DNA from: Bombyx mori
Taxonomy: Eukaryota; Arthropoda; Insecta; Lepidoptera; Bombycidae
NCBI RefSeq assembly: GCF_030269925.1
Contig: NC_085114.1
Coordinates: 12,356,001-12,420,000, forward strand
Direction of reading: 5' to 3'
DNA length: 64,000 nt
In this document: in pieces, positions 32,135 to 42,140 of the stretch
Layout of the letters: each line of letters starts with the position of its first letter
Position numbering within the stretch: the first letter of the stretch is position 1
Made by a program: the position numbers and the translations under genes
Notes under the pieces: generated by a model
Databases searched by the model: none
Seen by the model: the letters and a program-made list of their open reading frames with translations, nothing else
Told to the model about the DNA's origin: nothing

Positions 32135-33872
32135 ATTGGTTCAAGGAAGGAAAATAGGATAGGGGTAATGTACAGGCTTACTTTTAATGATGGTCGACCC
32201 GTCAACAAAGACAAAGGCTAACGGCTGGATCTTACTGCTGAAGTTGATACTGACTTTCTCATAAATTGGTAAACATTTTAAGTAACTATCAGGATAGCAG
32301 TAAGAAATATAAATGGCGCGCGGCGGGGATGGTTAAGCGGTAGTTTACGTTATCACTCGTGTTCGATTGAACTCAGTTTAGTCAATAAAACTTTTTGAAT
32401 AATAATTATTGAAACTCAACACACACAAATTTCACAATGACAGGGTAAACCGACAGTTTCGTGCCACATACCAACAGACTGACCGACTGCCAGAGACTCA
32501 TTGACTCTGACGGACGGACCGTCTGATACGGACTGGATGACACGGAACGCCACGACTCTGTCCACGTACCGCCATTTTATACTGTGGCGTTACGGAGTCT
32601 ACCCTACATTTTGTGATATTTATCAAAACAGCATTTCATCATTTAAAATAATAGTCAAAACAACGTCTTAATATTACTAAAAGTCGTTAATCACGACACG
32701 GCCATTCTGACATGTCACACGTCCCTGTGTGACGCTCCTGCTAGAAAAATAACCTTCTGTAATATCAAACAGGTTTCGTCTCGGCCAATTCTGATTCATT
32801 CACGATTGAGGATTGGGATTCTTTCATCAGAAACCATAACGTTAGCTTTCAACAAGATCTTTAACCTGTGTAAGTAGATAATTTAATTACCCAATTATTA
32901 GCGACACACTATACAACTCAAAAATTTCATTAATGCTCAATAAGCATTAGAAACCCGAGTCATTACAAAACTAAGTAATCTGAGTAGTATTTCATCAGTA
33001 TTCAGTATCAATCACAAACTGTCGTTACAATCACCTCCATCTAGTGAGAGTAACTCATGCCACCTATATCAAGTGACGATAACCTTGACACCTCCATCGA
33101 GCGATGCAAATAAGTGGGGCCTCCATCCGGCACCCAACTTCAACATAAAACACTAATGCCTCCATCCGGCACGCAAGTGGAACTTCCATCCAGTACCCAC
33201 TTCAATCATAAAACACATCGCTCGATTTAGGTGATGTGTTCAATTACCAGTTTTATAAATGACACCGAATACTGTTTACTAATCACACAAAATAGGACAA
33301 AAAAATCCTTACTTTAATCAGTTAGTTGTATCGTGGTCATTTGACTCTCCATCTTCTACATTACTAGTTTCAACAAAATTGTATTTAGGGATTGCACTAC
33401 ATTTTGACGAATTAAGCACACACACATAGTAAAAGCTTAGAAAATTTTCAAGTATACAGAAATAATTGATCACAATAAACTACTAGAGCAAATTAAAGAG
33501 CAGAGGATGATCAGAGCCTTGTACCACCGCCGTTTATTCATTCAACCATTTAATTTAAGCACAATTAAATTATCGAAACTTCACATAAGCCTCTCTATCG
33601 CCACGGCTCTCCCGCCGACCAGCAATCGCAACTGCCCTCATGATGCGCATCCACAGCGTGAATCGGTCGTGTGCATCACCCGCTGACTACACACGATGGT
33701 ATTTACAGACCCCGACCTCCGTCAGAGCCAAACGCGCACCGCGCACCCACGGACTACTTGAGTTGCCTCAAGCGACATCGATTTCTACCGGGCTACGACT
33801 ACGTAATAGCTACTGGTACGGTCGAACACAATACGGCCGATAGAGTCTTACTAGAGTTTCCAGCACAACTTA
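32135..33872. other. Noncoding 3' region of the LTR element
   Basis: 32554-32690 is shared with 7699-8176. CGACACGGCCAT.CTGACA occurs at about 31202 and again at about 32694. A degenerate CCTCCATC(C/T) repeat runs from 33028 to 33205. No envelope-like or other frame recognised. Confidence 0.6.
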
Positions 33873-34460
33873 GGCTCACTCATCTTCAATAGGATCATTG
33901 TCAACATCAACTTCGACTGGTACATGACCTACTGATATCCTCCTCAACCTATCGTGTGCATATTTGTACGTACGCTTAGAGTAAAGCTTTCAGCGTATAA
34001 CGATCACCGTCCAGAACCTCTACTACTCTAAATGGACCTTTGAATCGAGTTTTCGTTCGGATCAAGTTTCGTTTGATTCCGCTCTTCGTTTTCTAATAAA
34101 ACGAAATCACCGACCGAAAATTTTGAAATTTTCGCCTTTGTTTTATCAAATCGCGCCTTATAATCCGTTTTTTGTTTTGTTCTCATACGCTATCTCGCGA
34201 ATTTCGTCAATATCAATTTCAGTCCACATCGCTACACATCAACGATAACGGTCTTGCAACCTTACCGATTAAAAGCTCGAGTAATGATGCTTTCGTTACA
34301 CGACTCATCGTGCAATTAATAGCTAGCTGAACCTCACCTACAACATCTTGCCACGATCTGGTATCGCTAGTCTCTATCGCTGTTAACATTGCTTTTAGGA
34401 CACTCATAACGCGCTCTACCTGTCCATTAGCACGAGGGGAACAGGTTGCTCTCTGGTCTC
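33873..34460 (-). pseudogene. Integrase remnant (gypsy type)
   Basis: On the minus strand: SPRANGQVERV and EVQLAINCTMSRVTKASLLE at 34219-34440, the end of the integrase catalytic core where the catalytic Glu helix reads ANGQVER. After a frame shift comes FSVGDFVLLENEE, and after a further shift RVVEVLDGDRYTLKAL and YAHDRLRRI, the C-terminal GPY/F-like region. At least two frame shifts and one internal stop. The N-terminal zinc domain and the two Asp residues of the core are missing. In an intact element it would insert the cDNA into the chromosome. Confidence 0.8.
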
Positions 34461-34878
34461 GTCAAGGTTAATCTCTTGTTTTCAGTATCATTTAAAGTAA
34501 AAAGCTTTGGGGGTATGGCACGCGAATTATTAAAAGCTCAAGAGGGTTCACCCTTTTTATACGTTGGATAGAACAATTTAAAAATTATGTGCTTCTAGCA
34601 CTTCTTGTCAAGAACAATTCCATGAGCTAATTGCGAGCTTGGTCAGCAATAACGCAAGTGTGGGCTTCGAATAAGGACACACTAGATTTAAGTGCTTATT
34701 TCGCTGAATGCTCAATCTCACTGAACCGATTAAAACAACTATCGGGTAGTACATGACATTAAAATGAGTAAGCAATAAACCATCGCAAAGGATTTGTTCT
34801 GTACAGTTTTGGTCAAAACAACAGACCCTTTATGAGAACCATAGCATGAAATTCCCGAATTATGAAGCTACTACTAAT
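34461..34878. other. LTR element segment without assignable domain
   Basis: Lies where reverse transcriptase and RNase H should be, but is only about 420 bp and shows no YxDD or other RT motif in the frames I read. The core of pol has been deleted. Confidence 0.5.
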
Positions 34879-34970
34879 AGATTTCTCGACAAGAGAACAT
34901 TCGGCACCAGATTCCAAATAAAAGTAAAACGACTCACCAGATTTTTCTCATTTACCAAAACACCCGATGT
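34879..34970 (-). pseudogene. Retroviral-type aspartic protease fragment
   Basis: Minus-strand translation gives YLESGAECSLVEKSI, close to the D-S/T-G active-site loop of gypsy proteases. Here the catalytic Asp position reads Glu, so it would be inactive even if expressed. Short and broken by stops on both sides. Confidence 0.6.
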
Positions 34971-35053
34971 TACGCAGCTACCGGCACGTCGCTCTGTTGC
35001 TCGCGGCCGTCGATGACATCGCGCCATCAATTTGCCTCGGCCGCAACTCGTGG

Positions 35054-35820
35054 CAATGTTTTTGCTTAGATGGGTGGACTATGAACGAGCTCATAGCCCA
35101 CCTGGTGCTATGTAGTTATTGGACCCACATACATCCACAACGCAAACGCGTCATCCACCCCGAGATACAAGTTCCAAGGTCTCAGCATAGCTACAACCGC
35201 TGCCCCACCATTCAAACCGAAATACACCACTGCTTCACGGCAGAAATAGGCAGGGTGACGGTAGCCGTGCGGTCGATGGCACTATACGGATCACCCGTCT
35301 GGTGCCACGTCCTTACCCACTAGAACGTCGCCGCGCTGCGACGGCGGCAGCGCGCGATCGCGGTCAGAGTCATTCAAGGATACCTCACAGTCTCCTACGA
35401 GGCGGCGCGCCTTAGCGCAAGTGCAGCCGGAACGCGGGGGCTCCAGGCTCTGCAGTCTGTGCTGGAGGCGTGGTCTCGTCGTTTGGCGGACCCGTCGGCC
35501 GGCCTCCGTACCGTCGAGGCGATCTGCCCGGTTCTCGCAGACTGGGTGGGCTGCGACCGCGGAAGTCTCACCTCCGGCTACCTGTGCAGACTCACAAGAC
35601 ATCTTACCACCAGCCACCACGCAAATTACAATTTTGCGGGTTCCACCTCTACTACACGATATTACTCCCACACTGCGGAAGTCAACCACTAACACTTGTC
35701 AAGCACGCACAAGCACACACTTCACCGGAAAAACTGGCATCCGCCTGCGGGACCCGAACACCGCCGCATCGTCAGATATGAACGCACCGGACGTCTTATC
35801 TTACAGGTCACGACGACTTC
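35054..35820 (-). mobile_element. Hypermutated SINE-A inside the LTR element, split by a LINE piece
   Basis: Tail side 35054-35264 and head side 35589-35820 together make a full-length SINE-A (CCACGACGACTT-type head, GGGACCCGAACACCG over the B box). Against the other copies in this window I count about 42 T-to-C, 1 A-to-G, 12 C-to-T and 7 G-to-A differences on the plus strand. On the transcribed minus strand this is a one-sided A-to-G excess. Also has a 6-base insertion at 35079 and an 8-base duplication at about 35708. Confidence 0.8.
35272..35588 (+). pseudogene. R1-like LINE reverse transcriptase C-terminal fragment
   Basis: On the plus strand: SMALYGSPVWCH, then after a stop RRRQRAIAVRVIQGYLTVSY, then RLADPSAGLRTVEAICPVLA. 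This matches the region C-terminal to the RT fingers in the LINE at 50992-52205 (LLRAQRVLAVRVIRGYRTIS). The flanks GGTAGCCGTGCGG and GGCTACCTGTGCAG look like a target duplication of about 13-14 bp in the SINE. No poly(A). Orientation is opposite to SINE and LTR element. Very GC-rich compared with the surroundings. Confidence 0.7.
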
Positions 35821-35865
35821 AAATGTGTAAATTTTCTTCCCCACGAAAACTTGCTTGCTTGCAGT

Positions 35866-36533
35866 CATGACAGATCCATTATTGCGATCGAACTTCCACT
35901 TGAGACTTGCACTTGCCTTAATTTCTTGCAACAGCTTGTTACGTGTCGTATTTCCGCTAGTAAATGCCATGTGATAAATTTTCTTCGTGGCTCAGATCTT
36001 CCATCGAGGTAGCAGACGCTATTACACAACTTGCGTATGCTGCATTCACGCTTTTGTGGCTTACCATTGCTTAAATTGATAAGCGTCGCAGCAAGAATTT
36101 TGCATAACGAGCGAGAAATAAGTCGCAAATGCTTACGTATGAAATCCGCGACAACATGATAAGGCACCGCCTTTCAGGGCCACACTGAAGACTACAATGA
36201 GCCGTGCACCATCCAGTAGACGTTCATCGAGGTACATATCAACCGTAGCGTACCAAGCACATGGATCGGAGTCTGTCTGTTCCCGAAGAATTTCTGACCC
36301 GTGATCTCAGATACCGTTACTGGTATTCTGATCTGCATCATGTTTTTCCGCTGTACTTCGAACATGTTCAAACACGTCACGCCAGTGAGAGTAGAGTCCT
36401 GATCCTTCACTTCTGATGTCGGGGGAGATACAGCAGGAACGTTTTTAAAAAGTGTGACGTCAGCATTGCTGACGTCACGGTTATTGCTTTGTTGACGATA
36501 ACTCATGTTTGGGCTTCCGAAACAAAACTTCAC
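35866..36533 (-). pseudogene. gag remnant of the LTR element
   Basis: The frame opens just inside the LTR with MSYRQQSNNRDVSNADVTLF (113 codons, 36192-36533; an upstream Met is also in frame). Another frame carries DPCAWYATVDMYLDERLL, typical of gypsy gag capsid, and a third carries AATLINLSNGKPQKRE. At least two frame shifts separate them. The next readable part, NTTRNKLLQEIKASASLKWK, runs into the SINE at 35820. Gag would form the intracellular particle; this copy cannot. Confidence 0.75.
36455..36477 (-). promoter_or_regulatory. Paired CRE-like sites in the LTR
   Basis: Two full TGACGTCA octamers (36455-36462 and 36470-36477) separated by 7 bases. They lie within the codons for RDVSNADVT of the gag leader. 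Repeated at 30838-30860. TGACGTCA is the consensus for CREB/ATF factors; use here is inferred. Confidence 0.5.
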
Positions 36534-36645
36534 CAGAACTTCACAATAACTGCGTATATTTCACGAGAAGCGTGACAACGTTCAGAGAGATCCGTACTGT
36601 ACTACGGCTCGGACACGAATGAATCAGCGCTAGACAGCACGGCCG

Positions 36646-36653
36646 TATTTATA
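36646..36653 (-). promoter_or_regulatory. TATA box of the 5' LTR
   Basis: TATAAATA on the minus strand (CCCTATAAATACGG), about 110 bases upstream of the ATG at 36511-36533. The same site is at 31029-31036 in the other LTR. Confidence 0.6.
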
Positions 36654-36895
36654 GGGCTTGGTACAAGTCAGCGTGTTTACAAGTTTTGACAGGACTGTTT
36701 TTACATCAATTTCTCATCTTAACAAACACAGAGTAATTAGTTGATGACCAGATTATCCGATTATTACATTGAATCATTATTATTTTTATAATAGGTAGGT
36801 AAATAGTCATATTTGCGCCGACAAATACAATAATGTGTACAAACTTACAATTCCAGTTAATTATAGTCGAATTTCGACTACTGCTGGACCTCTAG

Positions 36896-37357
36896 TCTCA
36901 ATAAATCATTGAAAATACAAATCTGAATGTCTTTATTTAGGCGAGCGTGTACAAATGCGCAGAACATAGTTTTGAAAAAGTTGATATTTATCTATACGAA
37001 ACTTATTATTAATTTGTTTGAATTCTGTAAGCCACTAACTATATTTTAGTATTTTCTTTAGTTTCAGTCAGTCGTAGATATATTTAATATTACTTTTACG
37101 ATTTAATCTCTCGTTTATTATTGTAATTACACTATTTTCGACTTTACCAATATTATATAGTTTACGTGATCATGGATGTGGACTCTTGGAATGTAAGTAA
37201 CACTTGAACTGTTGATGAATAAAGGGGAATTTCGAAAAAAATATTGATAATTTCTTAGATAGATCGGAGTCTTATTGAGTAATGTGTACATTCAGCGAGA
37301 TTCATAATGGGTTGCATTATAGCTTAATAAAAGTTCTTGTAGTTTTTTTGATGACCA
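36896..37357. other. AT-rich unique sequence
   Basis: Nothing recognised. Confidence 0.5.
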
Positions 37358-37640
37358 TTTTTTTCCTACCTATTCTAGTAACCTTGAGGGGTTATTTTAG
37401 ATTCACCGAACTAGTAGGTGAGCTCCGGGACTCACTGGCCCTAGCAAGAGCAGTGCTTCGCAGAATCTACCACCGGATCGGAAACGCGACCCACTGGGAA
37501 GATCCAGCGAGAAACTCAGTGGGCTCTGTCTATGGGTTAATTTACTCGTCGAGCCCTTCGTCGCAAGCGACGCCGCGACGGGTTCGATGAGGACGGTGAC
37601 CGTTAATGGATCGGAAGGATCCGTAATGACGTATTTAGGG
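37358..37640 (-). mobile_element. SINE-B, near complete, minus strand
   Basis: TTTTTTCCTACCTATTCTAG, GGTGAGCTCCGGGACTC, GAAGATCCAGCGAGAAACTC, TTTACTCGTCGAGCCCTTCG and GGATCCGTAATGACGTATTT. It lacks the TTAGGTACCTAAAAGCACC stretch seen at 25440. Confidence 0.87.
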
Positions 37641-38159
37641 CAATTATGACCTTGTAAAATAAACCAATGTCCGGTGATATTTTTATCGTTGAGCGTTTAA
37701 GCTTTAGTTTAGACTTAGATACGTTAAGAGCAATTACTTGTTCAAAGGAAATTGCAGATTATAATTATCAACGAAACAACTTCATTTACGATTCATTTTA
37801 ATTGAGCACTCCTAGCGGACATTTTAATTATCATTTTAAATATCACATAGTTACTGGTGTTTGTTTAGATGTATCGAAACATTACATGTGAAAATGATGA
37901 TGGATCTATAAAATTAAGATAACACCTTAATTGAGTTCCGCGAGGAAGTTATGTTCTCATGGGTCTTTATAGGCACGGACTTGGCTTGATGTATCTGATT
38001 CGATAGTCGGTCACTGAAATGGACGCGAAATGATCCAACGTGTAAAATAGTTCTTATATCAACCTATTTGAAAGGTCCCGTGGCAATATAAAGCTGTATT
38101 TATACATTCCTGTAACAGTTTTAAATTAGGTGAACCATTATTACGTTTGTCAGCACAAA
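37641..38159. other. Unique sequence
   Basis: Nothing recognised. Confidence 0.5.
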
Positions 38160-38462
38160 TTTATATATATAAAAATGAATTGCTGTTCGTTAGTCTCGCT
38201 AAAACTCGAGAACGGCTGGACCGATTTGGCTAATGGTCTTGAATTATTTGTGGAAGTCCAGAGAAGGTTTAAAACGTAGATAAATATGAAAATGCTCGGA
38301 ATTAAATAAAAATAACAATTTTGTTTTTCCTTTGATGTGTCGGACGGATTATTTTTATTTTTACGGATTACGGACGGATTATGTTTTAAGTTTATTTTAT
38401 ACAAAAGTTTAGGTCTTTTGATTTATCGATTGAGGCACTACGAAGTCTGCCGGGTCAGCTAG
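38160..38462 (+). mobile_element. Helitron family H2, most complete copy
   Basis: ATATATAAAAATGAATTGCT, CGAGAACGGCTGGACCGATT, GAAGTCCAGAGAAGG, TTTGATGTGTCGGACGG, GATTGAGGCACTACGAAGTC and GCCGGGTCAGCTAG followed by T. The GGACGGATTA segment is duplicated. No coding capacity. Confidence 0.78.
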
Positions 38463-38675
38463 TTTGTAATAAAATTAACTTTAATTAGTTTGTCTTTAAG
38501 TTGTGAGCCTTTGGCCTCAATCGTCGTTGCTTATCTGCCTTGCATTCCTTCAACATCACAAGTTCTGTGAATCGTATTCTACCAAGCTTATCCATCCTGA
38601 TTCGGTCGAAGCATCAAGTGTACTTAGCCACCTAAAGCTGATCTTATTCCGGGAATTTTCGATATAATTATGTTA

Positions 38676-38714
38676 TAATTATATATGATATAATTTTTAT
38701 ATCATATATAATTA
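38676..38714. repeat. 17-bp AT-rich inverted repeat
   Basis: TAATTATATATGATATA, a 5-base loop, and its complement. It does not resemble a terminator and has no associated gene. Confidence 0.8.
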
Positions 38715-38969
38715 AACCGCTTTTTTTTCGATGCATGCAGTCGGTACCTGTAATTGTGTTAGCATTTAGTGTGAAATCAATGTATATGATACCTGTAATG
38801 CTCTGTGCTGATGTATAACATGTTGGTACCCAATAAAAAAAATAAAAATAAAAATAAAATAATGCATTGGTAAAACAAACGGTTCATTGTATGGCACTAG
38901 AAAAATAAGAATATATCTAACATTGATAATTTAACATTATTATTACACATTTTGTGATGCAAGGGAAAG

Positions 38970-39172
38970 TTTAGGGCAAAAGATCACTCGCGGACGATCT
39001 CCAACACGATGGACCGACCTCATAAAATCTGTGACTCACTCCAATATAAATGATTGCTTTCATTCTGCGAAATACCGTGCCATATGGCGTCGCATCGCGA
39101 GAGCATCGGTGTCGCAGGATTCAACTGATGCATGACCACAACCACTCTGTCAAGAGTGTACGGCTAAGAAGA
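38970..39172 (+). pseudogene. LINE reverse transcriptase C-terminal fragment and 3' end
   Basis: TRGRSPTRWTDLIKSVTHSN and FHSAKYRAIWRRIARASV, ending DSTDA and a stop codon in one continuous frame; then ACCACAACCACTCTGTCAAG and CGGCTAAGAAGAAGAA. This is the RW.D tail of a lepidopteran LINE ORF2. The 3' end matches the fragment at 52590-52760. The upstream RT core is absent. Confidence 0.75.
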
Positions 39173-39210
39173 AGAATTACAGATTACTACATTTACTACC
39201 AAACACATTA

Positions 39211-39528
39211 TCTATACTAATATTATAAAGTTGAAGAGTTTGTTTGTTTGAACGCGCTAATCTCAGGAACTACTGGTCTGATTTGAAAAATTATTTTAGT
39301 GTTAGATATCCCATTTATTGAGGAAGGCTATAGGCTATAACAACACGGTAAGGCCAATACAAGCGGAGCACCAATAAAGAATGTTTCAAAATAGGGGTTT
39401 AATTAGCTCCTTAACATTCTATAATTCAAAAATATTTTCTATTTCTACGTAAATGAAGTGAGGGTGTAAAATTTTGCGCTATGCCAAAGTAACTATTCCA
39501 CGCGGACGGGGTCGCGGGCAAAAGCTAT
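39211..39528 (+). mobile_element. Helitron family H4, uninterrupted copy
   Basis: TCTATACTAATATTATAAAG, TTTGTTTGAACGCGCTAATC, GGAGCACCAATAAAGAATG and the 3' palindrome ACGCGGAC.GGGTCGCGGGC, ending GCTAT. The base before is A. It shows the empty site for the H3 insertion at 16363. Confidence 0.78.
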
Positions 39529-39538
39529 TACATATATT

Positions 39539-39620
39539 GGCTGAACCCTTGCTCGTCCACCTGTTCTTGTGAAACTTGAATGGCCCCCGGACCACAAGTA
39601 AACAATCAATCATAAAAAAA
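39539..39620 (+). mobile_element. SINE-C 3' end
   Basis: GGCTGAACCCTTGCTCGTCC, CACCTGTTCTTGTGAAACTT and CAATCAATCAT plus A(7) match the 3' end of the copy at 25872-26238. Confidence 0.8.
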
Positions 39621-40210
39621 ATAATTACATATCTGAAATAAGCTCTAAATAATAAACTACTAGAAAAAGCATAAAATAATAGTATTTGTGTTCAGTGATT
39701 GAATATTTTTTTGATTTAGACAAAAAAAATCCCGTTTCGGCTCTGAATACGTCTTTGTACACACGTTAATTACGAATGGTTATTAATCTCCTACTACTTG
39801 GTATTTGAGTTAACAAAATATTATAACCTTTTAATGTATAAATCGATGTTTAATCAATGTGGACATGATAAATAATCATAAGAAATTATTATTCTACAAA
39901 CCTACAAAATAGATGTAGACACTAATTCATTTTTATTAATTGCAAATTAAAGAAACGTTAGGAATGATTTATAGCCAATAATAAATGCTATTTATTTTTG
40001 TATGCTGCGTTCGATATTGCAAATAAGTGCATAACGCAATTATGTGTGTTATAAATTTATGAGCATTAAAATGTACGTATTACTTTTATTTCGGATTTTT
40101 ATTACATTTTTTTATGGATGTAAGAATGTAGAACAACCAATAACACTGCAACCCTTAATAATGTAAAAATAAATTACAGAATCTTGATTGGATTCGCAGA
40201 CCAATAAGTT
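39621..40210. other. AT-rich unique sequence
   Basis: Nothing recognised. Confidence 0.5.
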
Positions 40211-40340
40211 TTTTATTTTATTTTTATTGCCTTTGTAGGCAGACGAACATACGGCCCACCTGATGGTAAGTGGTCACCGTCGCTCATGGACGTCAGCAAT
40301 GCCAGGGGCAGAGCCAAACCGCTGCCTTCCATAACCAAGT
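40211..40340 (-). mobile_element. SINE-G copy, minus strand
   Basis: TTTTTATTGCCTTTGTAGGC, GACGAACATACGGCCCACCT, GATGGTAAGTGGTCACCGTC and AATGCCAGGGGCAGAGCCAA. A lepidopteran SINE of the type with the GGCAGACGAGCATACGGCCC motif. T-rich tail at the left, so it is on the minus strand. Confidence 0.75.
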
Positions 40341-40519
40341 CACTGCCTACCATGTATAGTATAGGTACTCTGACGAAAGGCAAGATCTCCCACCGAGCGG
40401 GTGATATTGCTCGGTATACCGACGGTCCGAATGCTGCTGTTCAGAGCTTGTACACATATGTGCAAGCTTATCTTGAAAATGTCGTAAGCGAGATTTAGGC
40501 ATCTGTCAAATATTTTGTG

Positions 40520-40800
40520 TTCTGTGATGGCTACCGCCACAATAGTACTTCTTCTTCTTTTTCTCCTCCGTATCCCAGTAGGTGAGGTCGACACAGCTAA
40601 TTTTCTCTTCTATTCTCTTCTATCAGCCGTCATCTCAACTGTCACTACTCTCTCTCTCATATCGTCATTTACACACTCCATCCATGTCTTCTTCGGTCGA
40701 CCTCTTCCCCCTCTACCTTGCACTACCATTTCCATACATCTCCATAATCACATGCATCTTCTCTCTACGCATCACATGTCCATACCACGCTAATCGTCCG
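40520..40800 (-). pseudogene. LINE reverse transcriptase C-terminal fragment
   Basis: The minus strand reads LAWYGHVMRRE near 40790, then RG.RSTEEDMDGVC-type sequence, then TVEMTADR-like codons near 40625. This is the LKWYGHV / GRPKK.W.DC tail common in lepidopteran LINEs (compare 54136-54365), with several frame shifts. Two overlapping plus-strand open frames (92 and 79 codons) are antisense artefacts. Confidence 0.6.
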
Positions 40801-40927
40801 CTCTTTAATTTATATGCTTAAAATGTAAATAAATAACAACAAATCGAATTGCTAATCTAAATCAGTGAGGAAACAGTTTAAGCTTCAAGCAATAAAAAAT
40901 TTTATAGTTCGACTTATTTGCTATCGA

Positions 40928-40990
40928 CACTTACGGGCTCCGGTAACCACTTAACAACCGGTGGGCAGTTTTACTTGTCTAAGCAATAAT
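40928..40990 (+). mobile_element. SINE-A 3' tip, plus strand
   Basis: GGGCTCCGGTAACCACTTAA, CAACCGGTGGGC and CTAAGCAAT. About 60 bp, diverged. Confidence 0.75.
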
Positions 40991-41084
40991 AAAAGTATTT
41001 TATTTAGAACCCGCAAATCACTTGATACAAGGAAAATAGGTAAACGAACCAAAAAATGATTAATATAAATATAATATACTATTA

Positions 41085-41330
41085 CTAGCTAACTCGGCAG
41101 ACTTCGTAGTGCCTCAATCGATAAATAAAAGACACATCAAGGGGACACATCAAAGGAAAAACAAAATTGTTTGTTTTTATATAATTCCGAGCTTTTTTTA
41201 TATTTTCTCACCTTTTAAACCTTCCCTGGACTTCCACGAATAATTCAAGACCAAAATTAGCCAAATCGGACCAGCCGTTCTCGAGTTTTAGCGAGACTAA
41301 CGAACAGCAATACATTTTTATATATAGAGA
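41085..41330 (-). mobile_element. Helitron family H2, minus strand
   Basis: Starts CTAGCTAACTCGGCAGACTT (3' end in reverse), then the family blocks, ending ATTTTTATATATAGAGA (5' TC in reverse). Flanked by A on the left and T on the right as read on the plus strand. Confidence 0.78.
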
Positions 41331-41947
41331 TAGAAGATAGATATATCGTGTTAATACTATTGGTACTGATGAAGAATTATTGATAGCAATTAGATGAGGC
41401 CACGTATGCAAAAACTAGAAAAAGTTCGACCGGCATTAGTTCAAGGTCAGTTCTCATGAACTCTGCTCTTTTTAAATTTTCACAATTTACAATCTAGATT
41501 GATATGTGAATTGTAAATTCGTAATATCGTAAATATTTAAATCCATAATCAAATAAAGCGTAGGTAAAAAGCGAATTTAAATTAATTGATTGATTTAGTA
41601 AATTCTTAACAGTTATTCTTTCACATTAAGAATTCTATGCCATTTATGGAATTGCCGTTAACAGTGTCAATACACTACTGACTGTCTGCCGATAAATTTA
41701 ACTTACCATAATCGTATTTTTGTGTGTTTTTTTTTTTTTTTTTTTTTTCGGGTAGACCTTTCTGCTGGTGTTCACCCGACGAGTTGAAATTTCGTACTGT
41801 AGAGATTGGCACTTGAAGGATCATTTAGTAAAATACACCTTGTATAAAAAGTTGTGGAAACATTGCTTAAGAAATCGAAGCGTTCTCGTGCTAATATTTT
41901 AAATATTTTTACGAAGGCTTCTTGCAATGTATCATCATCATTAATCC
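41331..41947. other. Unique sequence with a poly(T) run
   Basis: T(20) at 41729-41748 followed by CGGGTAGACCTTTCTGCTGG; this may be the tail of an unidentified retroposed sequence on the minus strand. Confidence 0.45.
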
Positions 41948-42140
41948 GCAGAGCCCACTGATTTTCTCGCCGGGTCTTCTCAGTGGGTCGCGTTTCCGAT
42001 CCGGTGGTAGATTCTGCGAAGCACTGCTCTTAGGGTCAGTGTTAGCAACACTCCAGTTTGAGGCCCGTGAGCTCACCTACACCCGTTAGGGTGCAGCTGA
42101 AATAGCCTCTCAAGGCTATCAGCATAGGAAGGAAAAAAAA
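41948..42140 (+). mobile_element. SINE-B 3' half, plus strand
   Basis: GAGCCCACTGATTTTCTCGC, TCTTCTCAGTGGGTCGCG, GTGAGCTCACCTAC, ATAGCCTCTCAAGGCTATCA and GGAAGG plus A(8). Confidence 0.88.

Larger units (their letters stand above)
30637..36823 (-). mobile_element. Non-autonomous Ty3/gypsy-type LTR retrotransposon
   Basis: 6187 bp between AATA duplications (30633-30636 and 36824-36827). Long terminal direct repeats share 560 bases with no difference that I can find. Transcribed on the minus strand, the order is LTR, broken gag, SINE-A insert, protease fragment, integrase fragment, tandem repeats, LTR. Reverse transcriptase and RNase H are not found between protease (34879) and integrase (about 34460). 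Identical LTRs with ruined coding sequence imply a defective copy moved recently by enzymes of another element. Confidence 0.85.
36264..36823 (-). repeat. 5' LTR plus leader (direct repeat of 30647-31206)
   Basis: 560 bases identical to 30647-31206. If the LTR proper ends at CCGACA on the minus strand (plus TGTCGG at about 36419), it is 36419-36823 and the rest is leader and gag start. No standard TGG-type primer binding site follows the LTR end on the minus strand (TCAGAAGTGAAGG). Confidence 0.8.
30289..36895 (+). mobile_element. Helitron H1 split by an LTR retrotransposon
   Basis: Left part 30289-30636 begins TCTATATATTAATACGTGAA; right part 36824-36895 ends with the GTCGAA/TTCGAC hairpin and CTAG. 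Removing 30637-36823 and one AATA restores the order seen at 4660-4690 in the intact copy (GTATAAAATACAATCATAAT). The Helitron is flanked by A and T. Confidence 0.88.

Noticed and set aside
33028..33210. Candidate CRISPR-like or satellite array with CCTCCATC motifs
   Set aside because: Irregular spacing and degenerate motif; the context is eukaryotic and inside an LTR element.
35291..35870. Cluster of overlapping open frames on both strands (up to 149 codons)
   Set aside because: They arise from loss of A/T (stop-prone) bases in the GC-rich LINE piece and hypermutated SINE, not from a gene.
38676..38714. AT hairpin as a transcription terminator
   Set aside because: No associated gene, and intrinsic terminators of this kind are a bacterial feature.
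40515..40821. Two overlapping plus-strand frames with Leu/Ser-rich, membrane-like peptides
   Set aside because: Antisense reading of a LINE RT C-terminal remnant; the similar peptide at 54079-54417 has the same cause.
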